Part shown: in pieces, positions 1-10,333 of the stretch
Numbering within the stretch: the first letter of the stretch is position 1
Layout of the letters: each line of letters opens with the position of its first letter
NCBI RefSeq assembly: GCF_050948215.1
Contig: NC_135151.1
Coordinates: forward strand, 12,006,220-12,070,219
Length of the DNA: 64,000 nt
Source: Halictus rubicundus
Lineage: Eukaryota; Arthropoda; Insecta; Hymenoptera; Halictidae
Direction of reading: 5' to 3'
Made by a program: the position numbers and the translations under genes
Notes under the pieces: model-generated
Databases searched by the model: none
Told to the model about the DNA's origin: nothing
Seen by the model: the letters and a program-made list of their open reading frames with translations, nothing else

Positions 1-364
1 TTGAACAAGAAAAATAAATTATCTTAGAAGGAAAGTATTTCGGCAAAATGCAAATGTGATCTAATATTACAAATGTTCTGATTGGTCGGTTGCTTGTTTA
101 AGGTTGATGGATGAACGAAGTCGTCTAGGAAGCTTACCCCTTTCGCACGCTGTAGAGTACTGATTGTCATATTGGTTTATTATCCTTTCTTTTTTAAGAG
201 ACGTATTTGATGTTGAAGGAACAGTCTAATTTTTGGATTAATCGGGAAATGGTTCTATCAAAGGAATGTATAATTTTGCGGATTGTGACGGATGCTTTTC
301 TTCAGGGGCTGCCAACTACTACCACAACCATTTCCGGCCTGAGAGCAACCCCAATAATTGGAAA

Positions 365-438
365 ATGTCCGGATTTGCGGCGGCGGTCCTCGGGGCCTGC
401 GATAACATCAAGTCGAAGGCATCGCAGAAACTTGCTGG
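365..438 (+). CDS. VGlut: VGlut coding exon 1 (start exon)
   Basis: Encodes [20 protein letters not shown] and a few more residues, ending in phase 2 before a GTAATG donor at 439. The frame stays open upstream to 306, right after a polypyrimidine stretch and CAG at 303-305, so the exon probably begins at 306 with a short 5' UTR. Coding in frame from 306 would also be possible if an upstream ATG exon exists outside the window. Confidence 0.72.
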
Positions 439-3400
439 GTAATGTTACGCATGCTCGTGCATCATCTAACCAGAGATGAAAAATCGTTTAACAGTATCTT
501 TAACTGGTGCATCGGAACACGATCATGCGCACAAATCAACTATCTTTTCCTTTGATGGTTGATTGCTTTGTTTCATGCACGGTTCGTACGTCGTGACAAT
601 GACGTAACTCGAGATTTTTAGGGGTCCTGTAATCCTATAGCATTGTCATGTTTGACGGAATTGGATCACTTGTACATTGATCTACAAAACGTATTTTTCA
701 AATGTTTAATATAGGCCCGCATCAAAAGGTTGTAAAATACAACTTTTAGTATTTCATCTGCAATTCCGACCAATCGCAATTTTTGGAAAAATTTTTTGCT
801 CACATCATGTAGTAAACTAGTTGTTCCAACTCCTCGAAAAAATTCAAATCGTATGGTCAAATATTAAAAAAGACATCGTCTTTTTAAAAGTGTATTAACG
901 CGAGTTACTGTACATGTACGAAGTTTCAGTTGTAAGTGGAACGTTCTGTGTATTGAAAAAATAAGGAGAATCAGAAAGCAATCGAAAGAAATGTTTGATA
1001 GCTTTGTTGAAGTTGCCGGGATGCGTGCATTTTCAAACAGCATAAAGAAAATGAACTGTCCTCGTGAACGAAGAAACCTGCTGACGGAACGATGTGTGAC
1101 TCTAGGTTTAGAAGGGATAATGCTGCCTACGAGGAATTCGAAATGCCCCGCGAGGGGAGCAAGGACAATAAGGGGTTCGAAGAAGATGAAAGAGGATACA
1201 GTAGACAGGGTTCGTACGAATCATTCGCAGAACATGAAAGGCCCCCACTGCGTCATATCGATACTTACTGCAAGCCAGAATGCCCCTGCTTATCGAAAAG
1301 ATACACCATCGCAACATTGGCCTGCGTAGGTGAGTCTCCGAATCCTTTTCTTACTTGTTCCCTATTAAGCAAATCTGCCGAGCATGAATATCCTATCTCT
1401 GAAGTTGAAATAAAATTCTATCCTCCTTTAAACATTCAAGATCCTCTTGTATCTTGGTCTTTAGCGATTAACATCTCGAAAAGTATAAAGGAGAGTTGGT
1501 TTCGAGTGTCTGAGAGTCTGATATTGCAAAATGCTTTTCGATACAGGAGTTGATATCTGTTTCAGGATTTATAATATCGTTCGGCATGAGGTGTAACATG
1601 ACCATGGCGAAAACAGTGATGAAGAACAGTACTATAGGCGACAACCACACTCTCATGTTCAACTGGACAATCGCCACCGAGAGTACCCTGGACTCATCGT
1701 TTTTCTGGGGCTACCTTGTGACCCAGGTGCCAGGAGGGTTTCTTGCTTCACTCTACCCTGCGAACAAAATATTCGGCCTTGCGATCGCCGTATCATCTTT
1801 CCTGAACTTATTGGTGCCTGGTGCATTGAAAGTAGATCCCATCGTCGACATAATCGTTCAAATCCTGAAAGGATTGGCCGAGGTAAGATCCCTAACGTTT
1901 TAAGGGACGATTTCTAAGGGGTTCGACAAATGCCATGCAAATTTTTTCACATCAATTTACTAATGCTTAGAGAACACGACAATGAAGATATCTACAAGTT
2001 TTAATAAATTGATATTCTTTTGATCAGTCCATTGCTTTAAATTGCACTCATTTATTTGTTGTCATCAATGCATAATATCCGCAATAATTACGTATAAACG
2101 AATGTGTACATAAAATTGTGTTAAATGCTCGCACAGCACGAACCATTCAGAATCGATTTTTTGAAGTTGTGCTGCATCCCTTTAATATGACGGTAACTCC
2201 TACGCAATTTACGAGGACGAATGGTTTTCTGTTTAATCAGGGTGTAACGTATCCAGCATGTCACGGTATTTGGAAATATTGGGCGCCACCCTTGGAAAGA
2301 TCGCGATTGGCAACGTTAGCATTTTGCGGATCGTATGCTGCGTTAGTTATTGGAATGCCGCTTTCGGGTTTCCTGTGCCAGTGGTTCGGATGGACAGCGC
2401 CATTTTACTTCTACGGTAAGATATTTGCTGGATTTTTTTATTTTCTCGATGCCCTTTGTGTCTCTTTTACGCCTCCGCTTATAAAAGAATTAAGCAACTT
2501 TCATTCGATTTTTCTCGGTGTTAGTAGCAAACGAGATTTTCGGGTGACCTGTTTTAAACCTTAAGTAGTATTAAAAGTAGTACTATATGATCCAAATGTT
2601 CCAAAGCAGTTGGAGAAACTTGATATTTCGAATTATCGTACACTACAGTGGACAAAGTTTTTCATTTTTTCTCGATCCAGATGAAAAAAAAAGTTATGTT
2701 CCGATATTTACCGAATTCGTCTTGAAATCCTCTAACAGATACGCGTAAAAAAATTATATGTTTATCTGCAAAAAATTCAAGGCGACCTTGAAAAAACAAA
2801 AAAAAAAGAGTTGACAAATAATTTTCTATAATCACGTTAAAGCTCTCTTGAAACCATGCAAAAGCTGATAAAAACATTTTCGATCGGATTGCTAATAACA
2901 GAGTAATCTCTACTGATCACGATTCGTGATTCACCCTGTATATGAGATGTAACACATACATGAACGTGTGTATGCATATTTGAGTGTGCGTGGGTGTTTT
3001 TGACATGTATGCGCGTTACGTACGCAATCAATTCATTCTTTCATGCGTCTATAAATAAATTTTCCGGTCCTCAAAAGGTTGAAGCTTAAATGCTGTACCG
3101 TGCATACAAATAAAACGTTTTTATTTTTGTTTTAATCCTCCAAACTTCCAATGTGGGTAGGAACGGATTAGTATTTACCATAATCCACGGCGTGATGTGC
3201 ATAAGTATGCATAGAAAACTTCTGGCTAGACTAATGAGCGGTACCAAAATGATTGGACGCTTATAGATGTTTTTGAGTTAATGTGGCAGAGTCTGAGTTA
3301 GGTGTGGGTTAGTTGTCGAAACGTTTTTAATATTTTTTTTAACTTGTTAAACTTCCAATATGGGTAGAAATAAATTAGTACCAGAATTCACCGTATGGTG

Positions 3401-6400
3401 TGCACAAGTCTACTTAGGATTGCACATGCGAATTGTTAGTCGAGTGAAGACTGTACTGTAGGCGTAGGCCAGCGATGGGCACAGATAGGCAAAACGCTTC
3501 TCTCACCAACGTCTCTTTTGTGCAGCATGCATCTTAACTGCGCAGCGGTGCCTCGTGCCTTCGTCTCTACCCTCGTACGTCTCGCCGTGGACGACACTTA
3601 TGTCATAAGCCGCGCACATGGTCAGCTACGACGAGACGTACGAAAGTAGAGACGAAGGCACGAGGCACCTCAGCGCGGCGAAGTTGCGAACTGCATGAAA
3701 GAGACGTTGGTAGGGGATCTATAGCATTCAATAGCATTCTCTTATTCCCTTTGCTGTTCTTCCCCCAATTCCCTCGATCTAATAACGCTGGTACCTAAAT
3801 GAGTAAATGCCTACAGGCAGTCTCATAAGTGATGGTATACAGTTTAAATCAGAATAACTTTTGTATAAACGGAGCAAACGAGTTCAGTTTTTCTACCAAA
3901 TTAGACGGATTAGTTTACTAGATGACATGTAATTCAAATGCTGGAAAAATTGTGTTCAGTCTAAATTACGAAAAAAAAAAAAAAAAATAGTAAAAGTTAC
4001 TTTTACAAATAGTACTACATATTTGGCTAATATTAAATAACAACGCAAGAGGTACATAAATGTGTTTTATTTGAAAATTGTTTAGTTTGTTGTTTCAACC
4101 TTATATAAACTTATAATTTCAACCTTATCCAAATTACATAAACAGTGGATCTATTTTAGATATCAATATGTTAAAAAATGTTAAGACAGTAGGAGAATCT
4201 TTAAGCACTTCATTTATATACTTATGTATGTCTTTGTGAACTTGTAAATGGGTACACATGTTGTACAAGAAAGTACCGTTAAACAAATCTGCTATGAGTG
4301 GTTCTTCATAAGGATGTCCTAAAAGTGCATTCAAATCCATAGCATAGAGTACACTTACTTGAAATTGTGCAAACGCATGTACAATAGACATATCAACTTT
4401 TCTGTAATAAATTATTCTCTTCTGTACTTCAGAATGACGATTAAAAAATTGTACTGCTGAAGAACAATTTGTCACATCAATTTTCCTGTAAGCCTCTATG
4501 ACTGTACTCTCCGAATACTTCGGCTTATAATTATGCGCTTTACTTTTATTTTTTGAAAACTTTGTGTTACCACAAATTTTGTATAAGATGCAAAGAATTA
4601 ACGAATAGACATAACATTTGTGAGATTTGTAGATTATCTCTTGGTCAGCCCAATACTTAATGCAAGCAATATACAACTTCCATTCTGGTAAAAGTTCATC
4701 GATACATTTCATGTTCTTAATTCCGAGTGTATAATCTAAAATATCTTTGCGTTTAATTATTGGAAGCTCTCTAAGACTTGATAAACCTACTGTTCTAATC
4801 CCTTCTATTTCATTACACATGAAATTCATGTTTTCATCTCTAATTATATACTTCATACAGGTTTTTTTGTGGTTTACTATCGAAGACAAAAGTCCATATA
4901 TAACTCTAACAATTTTTAATGCAGTCAGATTGCATGTAGGACGTTTCACGTCTTCTATTTGTGTAGGGAATATAACCGAATGTTTATCAAGCGTATTCAA
5001 CAAAGACCCGGAAAGTGTAGCTGTAGAAATTTCATCTACAAACCATGTAGGCAATTTGTTAATGATTGAATCATTGCCACTTTGAGCGTTCCTGTGTTTA
5101 ATAAGCATATTTTTTATTCTAACTATTTCATTTTCCTGTTTGTCAATTGTTTGGAAGTAACTTTCCTGGTATATTCCACTGAATGGTAAATTTTGAATAT
5201 TTCCTTTAAATTTGTAAATTGTTGTAGAATCCATGGTGTATTTAGGAATACTTAATGGTACAAGGATCGCTGAAGGTACATTTATACATGTATAATCATT
5301 AATAATGCTTTCTATTATATCCAAGATTTGTTGTCTCATTGACTTAGGTATTCCTCTTAAAATTTCTATAATAGCTTCTTCTAATGTACATTGGCTCAAC
5401 CAGATAAAAGTTGCCTGTATAATATGCATATTCCTTGATAGTCCATGTAATTTATGAAGCAAGTTTTTGAACATATCTGGGTTTATTTTCTCCTGTCCAA
5501 GTATTGCTGCAGCTAGAGATAATGTATGATCATTCAATCCGTTGAAAGTGTTTAACAAATATTTGTGATTATAAAGTTTACAACGGATTACTTTGCCATT
5601 GCCTTTTGAACTTCTGATTACATCACTACTTAATGTATCAAACGGTATATAGAATGTTCCATATATATAAAAGTCAGAGTCAAAACTGAGTACAGGACAC
5701 TTTAATATTTTGGCTATTGCAGCTATAGTCCCGTCAGCTTCAAACAAACATTGCGCATGATGAATATTCTTTTTTCTTAAAGCTTGTTTGAAAATAGTCA
5801 ACGAGTGTAAAGGAGGAAACCTTTCTTCTGTGTGTTTCATAGTCAAAGATATTACCTTTTCATATCTATCTTTACATCTTTTTAGGATCGTATCCATTTT
5901 TAAGATATCATTCCCACCATCTAGTAGTACTAGTGGTATTACATTACATGCTAGCAGATTGTCAAAGAACTTTAATATGGCCTCTTCATATATGTCATAA
6001 TCACCACCAAATATTGAATTGGTATTTATGTATCTGTAAAATATTTGATAGCATATGTTGTTACCATCGATGACCAAATATGTATTCTGTAGTTCATAAT
6101 CTTGCAGGCAATGACTCGAGCACTTGTTCACGTAAGTTGTTAAACCTCGGATACCCATTTTGTGTGATTTTTCTCTAGCTTTTGTCAGAAATCAGAGTTG
6201 TTACTATCACTGCACAGTAATGTCGACTGTGGTTCTCTTCACTTATTTCAGTAATATGCTACCGCGCGAATGACGCGCAATATGACTAATAGTATTTCCT
6301 TTGAAGTGACTATATGTACTATCGTCGTATCAACACACACATTCGATACGTATTATCATTGTATCACCGCGCTTACTTCTGGAAAATAATTGATACTGAT

Positions 6401-9400
6401 AGTTCACATGATAGCTCAAGAGGTATAACTATAGGAGAGAATAGAGAATGCAGGATTAAATTTTGTCAAATGAGTTAAAGTTAAAAGAGAAGTTCACTTA
6501 CTGTGTATCACGAAGAAAAATTAACAATGAACTGCTTCAAACTATAAGTATTCACTCTCTATGACAATATTAACGTGACAAATGAAAGTAATTACGTTTA
6601 GTGTTATCAGCGTACTATCACTATAGTGGTCACTATTTTGCGCGTAATAAAGAAATTCTCGAATAACATGAAACACACGGCGATATAGCGTCCCGCTTGC
6701 ATCTCATCACTTCACAACCGAAAAAATCCGGTCGAATAACAAAAACACATCTTATGCCTCAAACCGTTCGATTCGAACGTGCCAAATGAATCCGTGTATC
6801 CAAAACACATGAATCTATCTACAACATATCCGTGTACACGGAGAATAGAATGCATAATTATACGCATATTAAGAACACGGATACTTAATTCGCGGACACA
6901 CGATCCACGGATTCCGTGTACGCGTGTCTTTTCGGTACACGTTCAAAATCGTAGACCCTAATTTAAATATACGCAAAATAATACATGTGCACCCGTGTAC
7001 TTAAAATTAGACGTATTGTATGATAGGACGGGCGATTGCAAGAATTATAGCGAATGTGGTCGGATAAAAAAAAGCAATAATAAAACAGAGGGGAAAAATA
7101 CAAATAAGTCAGGCTTCTCACCTTCACACTCTTTCTCTCTCTCTTTCTTCGCAGCAAAACAGCTACGGTTGCTCCTCCACTGTGTCTTCTCCGACCCCCG
7201 CACAAAAAACCACGTTTTGACGCGAAATATCTCAATACCACATAGTGGTAGCGAGATATCTCGTCCATGGTAATGAAAGGGTTAATGTCCCTTGTTAGTA
7301 TTGTACGATCGCAAATGAGCTGGTGAGCCGAAAGATGTAGATCCGAATAAAAATTTCAGGTGTGGTGGGGCTGATCTGGTACGTATTTTGGTTGTGGCTA
7401 GCCTTCGAGAAGCCGGCGCAGCATCCTAGCATCTCGACACGGGAGCTTCGCTACATCGAAGATTCCCTTGGCCAAGGACAAACACAGTTACCTGTACCAA
7501 CGTTTTCCACAACGCCGTGGCGGAAATTCTTAACATCCATGCCGGTGTACGCTATTATAGTGGCGAATTTTTGCAGATCTTGGAATTTCTATCTTTTGGT
7601 GCTATTTCAATCTCGATTCATGCAGGAATCGTTTGGGATGGAACTGGTCGAGGCGAGTACTTTACTTGGCAGTTTATTGCTTATTTTTTTTTTTATTGTA
7701 CAGTTGTAACCTCCGATAAGAGGTCATTCTGCAGTCTGTATTACATACATAATATTACGATAATAACCTTATACTAATGTGAAGGTAACGTAATAGGTAC
7801 ATATCAGTTGGAGTCGCTTAATTGGTAATGGAGTACTGAAGAAAAAAACCCCGTAATCTCAGGTTATATATAAATTTCAATCTGTGCGTGTCATATAGAG
7901 GACATTGCCATAAGACGTGATCAATATCCTGTGTCTCATGACCACATGAACAGCCAGGGTTATTACACATTGATTTTAGCTAGAGAGAAGTTAAGACTAT
8001 AATGACCAGATCTAATTCTGTTAATGGTCACAATGATTTCTCGGGATCAATTTTTCCCCGTGTACCAAGCTTTCCTTCTTTCGTCGTGAAAATGTTCAAA
8101 GTAGCTTCTGCCCTTGAATCGGCCTTCGGTAACTATATATTCATTGGTGTTATTGAAAGCACGCGATTTCGAGATCTCCCTTAAATCAGTATACGGTATT
8201 TTATTGCTTTTTTTATATTGACACATTGCAGACGGTACTTTGTCGCATACGGTCTCAATTGCCACAAGTTCTCGTAAATTGAGCAATACATTCATGAATA
8301 CATTCAATACTGTTGAGAACTTGATCGTAACATATTAAAATGTACGCTGATATAAATGGAAGCTGTGTAGGAGTCGTTGAAGTTTTTGAAGTGGAGATCA
8401 ACGATGTTCGTTCAATTGTCTTTCTAGACTGGTGTAGTCGGGGCGCTTCCGCACTTGTTGATGACGACAGTGGTGCCTTGCGGAGGGTTGCTAGCCGATC
8501 ATCTTCGCAAACGTGGAATACTAACGACCACCAACGTGCGAAAATTGTTTAACTGCGGTGGCTTCGGCATGGAGGCACTCTGTTTCCTGGTGATGGCGAA
8601 CGCGACAGTTCACAAAAATGGTACAGCGGCAATCGTCGCACTCACAGTCGGAGTTGCTTGCAGCGGCTTCGCTATATCCGGGTTTAACGTGAACCATCTA
8701 GACATCGCGCCCAGATACGCCAGCATCTTGATGGGAATGTCGAACGGAATCGGCACAATAGCTGGTCTCCTAGTACCTTTCTTTGTAGACAACATCACAG
8801 AAAAGAAGGTATTCGAAAAATACACACCCTGTATGTAGAAATTAGGATTCGTCGGTTTTAAAAAAATTACGTCTATCAACAGGCTTTAATCTGCAATATC
8901 ATTCTGATCACAATAATTCTATTGACAGGATCCTCAGGGATGGAAGAACGTTTTCATAATGGCGGCGTGTGTTCACATCTTCGGTGTAACATTCTACGGA
9001 ATATTTTGTTCTGGCGAATTGCAACCATGGGCCGATCCTGTTGCAGAGGAACAAAAGAGTTGGAACGCCCTGGATGAATTCGGACGATCGAAACCGCCGG
9101 TTCCACCGCCACCGAAAACCATGCAGTCCGAGTTTATTGTACGTATTTTTTCCAGTGGATTATACTACTCTTTACAATGACTGAATGTATTTTATTGTAT
9201 ACATCAATACAGTTCATACTGATGTAACTATTTCAAAATTTAGATAAGCTTACATCGTACTGTTTCTGTTAACCAATTCGATACAAATGGAACGTCTAAC
9301 CATTCCGTGTTAAATTCAATGAGGGGATTAACATTGATCTTCAAAGGGTGGGTTCAGAAATATGTGAAAGCACGTCGATACATATGTGGATGTTCTTGCA

Positions 9401-9641
9401 GAGACAGCCATCCATGGGCGAGAATGCCGCCGACGATTGGAACAATTACGAGCAACAACCGTCGGACGTTGGCCAACAGGAGAAACCGGTAATAAGTTAC
9501 GGGTCGACGGAAACCAACAGCAACAACCCTTTCCACTCGACGAACCCTTTCGTCACCGACGTGAATGCATCTCTGGTGCAGCCACCAACCGCGGACGACT
9601 ACGCATATGATGTGACGCAGCAGAATCAACAGTGGAATTAA
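365..9641 (+). CDS. VGlut: Vesicular glutamate transporter (SLC17 family), spliced, 8 coding exons
   Basis: Loads glutamate into synaptic vesicles using the V-ATPase-generated membrane potential; a 12-TM major facilitator of the SLC17 family. Exons: 365-438, 1106-1329, 1566-1882, 2241-2415, 7360-7652, 8428-8808, 8929-9138, 9402-9641; they join in frame to 1914 nt (637 aa). Visible family signatures are FGMRCNM at about residues 105-111 (TM1 arginine R108), [59 protein letters not shown] and GELQPWADP. The N-terminal 80 or so residues are acidic and cytosolic; the tail carries a polyproline run PPVPPPPK and a Gln/Asn-rich end. Intron 4 hosts the Asteroid gene on the other strand; intron 5 needs a GC donor. 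The 5' end is the uncertain part: an acceptor-like CAG at 303-305 precedes the ATG at 365, so an upstream noncoding or coding exon may lie left of the window. Family identity is near certain. Confidence 0.95.
1106..1329 (+). CDS. VGlut: VGlut coding exon 2 (acidic cytosolic N-terminus)
   Basis: Starts after CTCTAG at 1100-1105 and joins exon 1 in frame (residues about 25-99). A second acceptor, TTTAG at 1107-1111, would start the exon at 1112 and remove two residues without breaking frame. It encodes an acidic, hydrophilic segment ([20 protein letters not shown]) and the start of TM1. Donor GTGAGT at 1330, phase 1. Confidence 0.88.
1566..1882 (+). CDS. VGlut: VGlut coding exon 3 (TM1 to about TM3)
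   Basis: Acceptor TTTCAG ends at 1565; donor GTAAGA at 1883, phase 0. It encodes [12 protein letters not shown] with the TM1 arginine, a lumenal loop with three N-x-S/T glycosylation sequons (NMT, NST, NWT), then [15 protein letters not shown] and further hydrophobic segments to LKGLAE. Confidence 0.95.
2241..2415 (+). CDS. VGlut: VGlut coding exon 4 (TM4-TM5)
   Basis: Acceptor TTTAATCAG ends at 2240; donor GTAAGA at 2416, phase 1. It encodes [20 protein letters not shown] followed by [20 protein letters not shown], which is the TM4 signature of vesicular glutamate transporters, and ends at FYFY. Confidence 0.95.
3112..3475. repeat. Diverged tandem duplication, period about 206 bp
   Basis: Two direct copies begin AAACGTTTTTA near 3112 and 3319. 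They share AAACTTCCAATGTGGGTAG versus AAACTTCCAATATGGGTAG, then similar TTAGTA, TAATCCAC/AATTCACC and GATGTGCATAAGT/GGTGTGCACAAGT blocks. Origin unknown. Confidence 0.7.
3505..3712. mobile_element. Fold-back (long inverted repeat) element
   Basis: The outer ends are CACCAACGTCTCTTT and its near-complement AAAGAGACGTTGGTA. Inner arms GTGCCTCGTGCCTTCGTCTC and GAGACGAAGGCACGAGGCAC are exact complements. Spacer is only about 50 bp. It would form a long hairpin in RNA or single-stranded DNA. No coding capacity; probably a MITE or fold-back element. Confidence 0.75.
4066..4071 (-). terminator. Poly(A) signal of the Asteroid gene
   Basis: TTTATT on the plus strand, AATAAA on the gene strand, about 63 nt downstream of the stop codon. 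It is the first canonical hexamer after the ORF. Confidence 0.6.
4134..6158 (-). CDS. ast: Protein Asteroid homologue, intronless, nested in VGlut intron 4
   Basis: A 674-residue single-exon ORF, similar in length to human ASTE1 (about 680). The start [10 protein letters not shown] is the XPG/FEN1 N-terminal signature. LVIDGNN (D31), LVLLDGGND (D80), LFEADG (E140, D142) and SFDSDF (D160, D162) match the acidic metal-site positions of the FEN/XPG fold. The second acidic cluster reads EADG rather than the EADAE of active flap nucleases. The central region (about 200-600) is low in recognisable motifs, as usual for Asteroid. In Drosophila, asteroid was linked genetically to EGF-receptor signalling (family knowledge); biochemical activity is not established. 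The gene lies wholly inside the 4.9-kb fourth intron of VGlut on the other strand. An AATAAA on its strand lies about 63 nt past the stop. Confidence 0.92.
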   Translation of the reverse strand: MGIRGLTTYVNKCSSHCLQDYELQNTYLVIDGNNICYQIFYRYINTNSIFGGDYDIYEEAILKFFDNLLACNVIPLVLLDGGNDILKMDTILKRCKDRYEKVISLTMKHTEERFPPLHSLTIFKQALRKKNIHHAQCLFEADGTIAAIAKILKCPVLSFDSDFYIYGTFYIPFDTLSSDVIRSSKGNGKVIRCKLYNHKYLLNTFNGLNDHTLSLAAAILGQEKINPDMFKNLLHKLHGLSRNMHIIQATFIWLSQCTLEEAIIEILRGIPKSMRQQILDIIESIINDYTCINVPSAILVPLSIPKYTMDSTTIYKFKGNIQNLPFSGIYQESYFQTIDKQENEIVRIKNMLIKHRNAQSGNDSIINKLPTWFVDEISTATLSGSLLNTLDKHSVIFPTQIEDVKRPTCNLTALKIVRVIYGLLSSIVNHKKTCMKYIIRDENMNFMCNEIEGIRTVGLSSLRELPIIKRKDILDYTLGIKNMKCIDELLPEWKLYIACIKYWADQEIIYKSHKCYVYSLILCILYKICGNTKFSKNKSKAHNYKPKYSESTVIEAYRKIDVTNCSSAVQFFNRHSEVQKRIIYYRKVDMSIVHAFAQFQVSVLYAMDLNALLGHPYEEPLIADLFNGTFLYNMCTHLQVHKDIHKYINEVLKDSPTVLTFFNILISKIDPLFM
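7223..7262. repeat. Short hairpin at the end of VGlut intron 4
   Basis: GAAATATCTC-nn-TACCAC is followed by its complement GTGGTA-nn-GAGATATCTC with a tiny loop. It lies about 100 bp before the exon 5 acceptor. Confidence 0.5.
7360..7652 (+). CDS. VGlut: VGlut coding exon 5, followed by a GC donor
   Basis: Acceptor AAATTTCAG ends at 7359. It encodes [20 protein letters not shown], the central cytosolic loop and TM7 ([20 protein letters not shown]), ending at ELVE. At the end of homology the sequence reads CGAG then GCGAGT, so the donor is GC rather than GT (intron starts 7653). The next exon begins in the matching phase 0, and no GT donor nearby gives a usable phase. Confidence 0.92.
8428..8808 (+). 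CDS. VGlut: VGlut coding exon 6 (TM8-TM11)
   Basis: Acceptor TTTCTAG ends at 8427; donor GTATTC at 8809, phase 0. It encodes [20 protein letters not shown] and [20 protein letters not shown], then the [20 protein letters not shown] segment, the most conserved block of the family. Confidence 0.95.
8929..9138 (+). CDS. VGlut: VGlut coding exon 7 (TM12 and start of tail)
   Basis: Acceptor TTGACAG ends at 8928; donor GTACGT at 9139, phase 0. It encodes [20 protein letters not shown], the last transmembrane helix, GELQPWADP, and a proline-rich stretch KPPVPPPPK that could bind SH3 domains. Mammalian VGLUT1 binds endophilin through polyproline motifs in its tail. Confidence 0.93.
9402..9641 (+). 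CDS. VGlut: VGlut terminal coding exon (C-terminal tail)
   Basis: Acceptor TTCTTGCAG ends at 9401, phase 0; stop TAA at 9639-9641. It encodes a polar tail with [14 protein letters not shown], comparable to the YG(T/S)T segment of vertebrate VGLUT tails, and a Gln/Asn-rich end QQNQQWN. Confidence 0.9.
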   Translation, partial: RQPSMGENAADDWNNYEQQPSDVGQQEKPVISYGSTETNSNNPFHSTNPFVTDVNASLVQPPTADDYAYDVTQQNQQWN

Positions 9642-10333
9642 AGTTGTCAATACCGGATCGATTGGAGAGAGAAACCGTCAATTCAACGTGATGGATTCTT
9701 TGATTGATTGCTTCTGCTGATTTTGTAATTGCTTCTGGTACTTCGTCGCGGATTCTAGGCCTGGCGAGAGTCTCTTAATGTCTTGCCAATCGCCGTTCTC
9801 TCTATCAGTTTGGTCTACTCTAATCAAGGAATCCGATTGCTTGATCCATCCTCCGCATGGATTTGCACACGTACCATATCAGGGCCGATGAACTGGAGGA
9901 AATACTTCGAATAGAATTCGCTTAATTCGTAAGGGGGGTGAGGCGGGGGGAAACGAGCGCAGTACAATTCGTATATCCGATACAACTTTTTGCTATTCTA
10001 ATTTCACGCGAGAAAGTACGTTTTCGTTTCCTTCAGTTTATCCTAGAATGGCAGTTTAGAAGTCAATAAGCCGAGGAAGTACTAGAAGCACGCGAAAAGA
10101 ATCCGAGATCGGTTCTCCATTGGTTGTAGCATTCTATTTCCAGCTGCATTGTTGAGCTAACGCGGGCTTCGTATTCCGAGGTATGCATCTATGAAATCTG
10201 GAACGGTTTTTTTCTTTGTTCATCGTAATACCTAAGAGTGCAGGGTATAGTGCTGTCGGAGAACACGGAAGAACTCGAACTCGTGGAAACGGCTGCTCCT
10301 CGAAAGTATTCTATGATTCAATCAGGCCGGGTT

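Larger units (their letters stand above)
2416..7359 (+). other. VGlut intron 4, a 4.9-kb host intron
   Basis: Begins GTAAGA and ends TTTCAG. Besides the Asteroid gene it holds a diverged tandem duplication (3112-3475), a perfect-looking fold-back (3505-3712), a region with repeated CCGTGTA words (6785-7005) and a hairpin (7223-7262). Confidence 0.9.

Noticed and set aside
7362..7709. Read-through of VGlut exon 5 to [17 protein letters not shown]
   Set aside because: The residues after ELVE do not match the family, and the next exon resumes the homology in phase; the extension is intronic.
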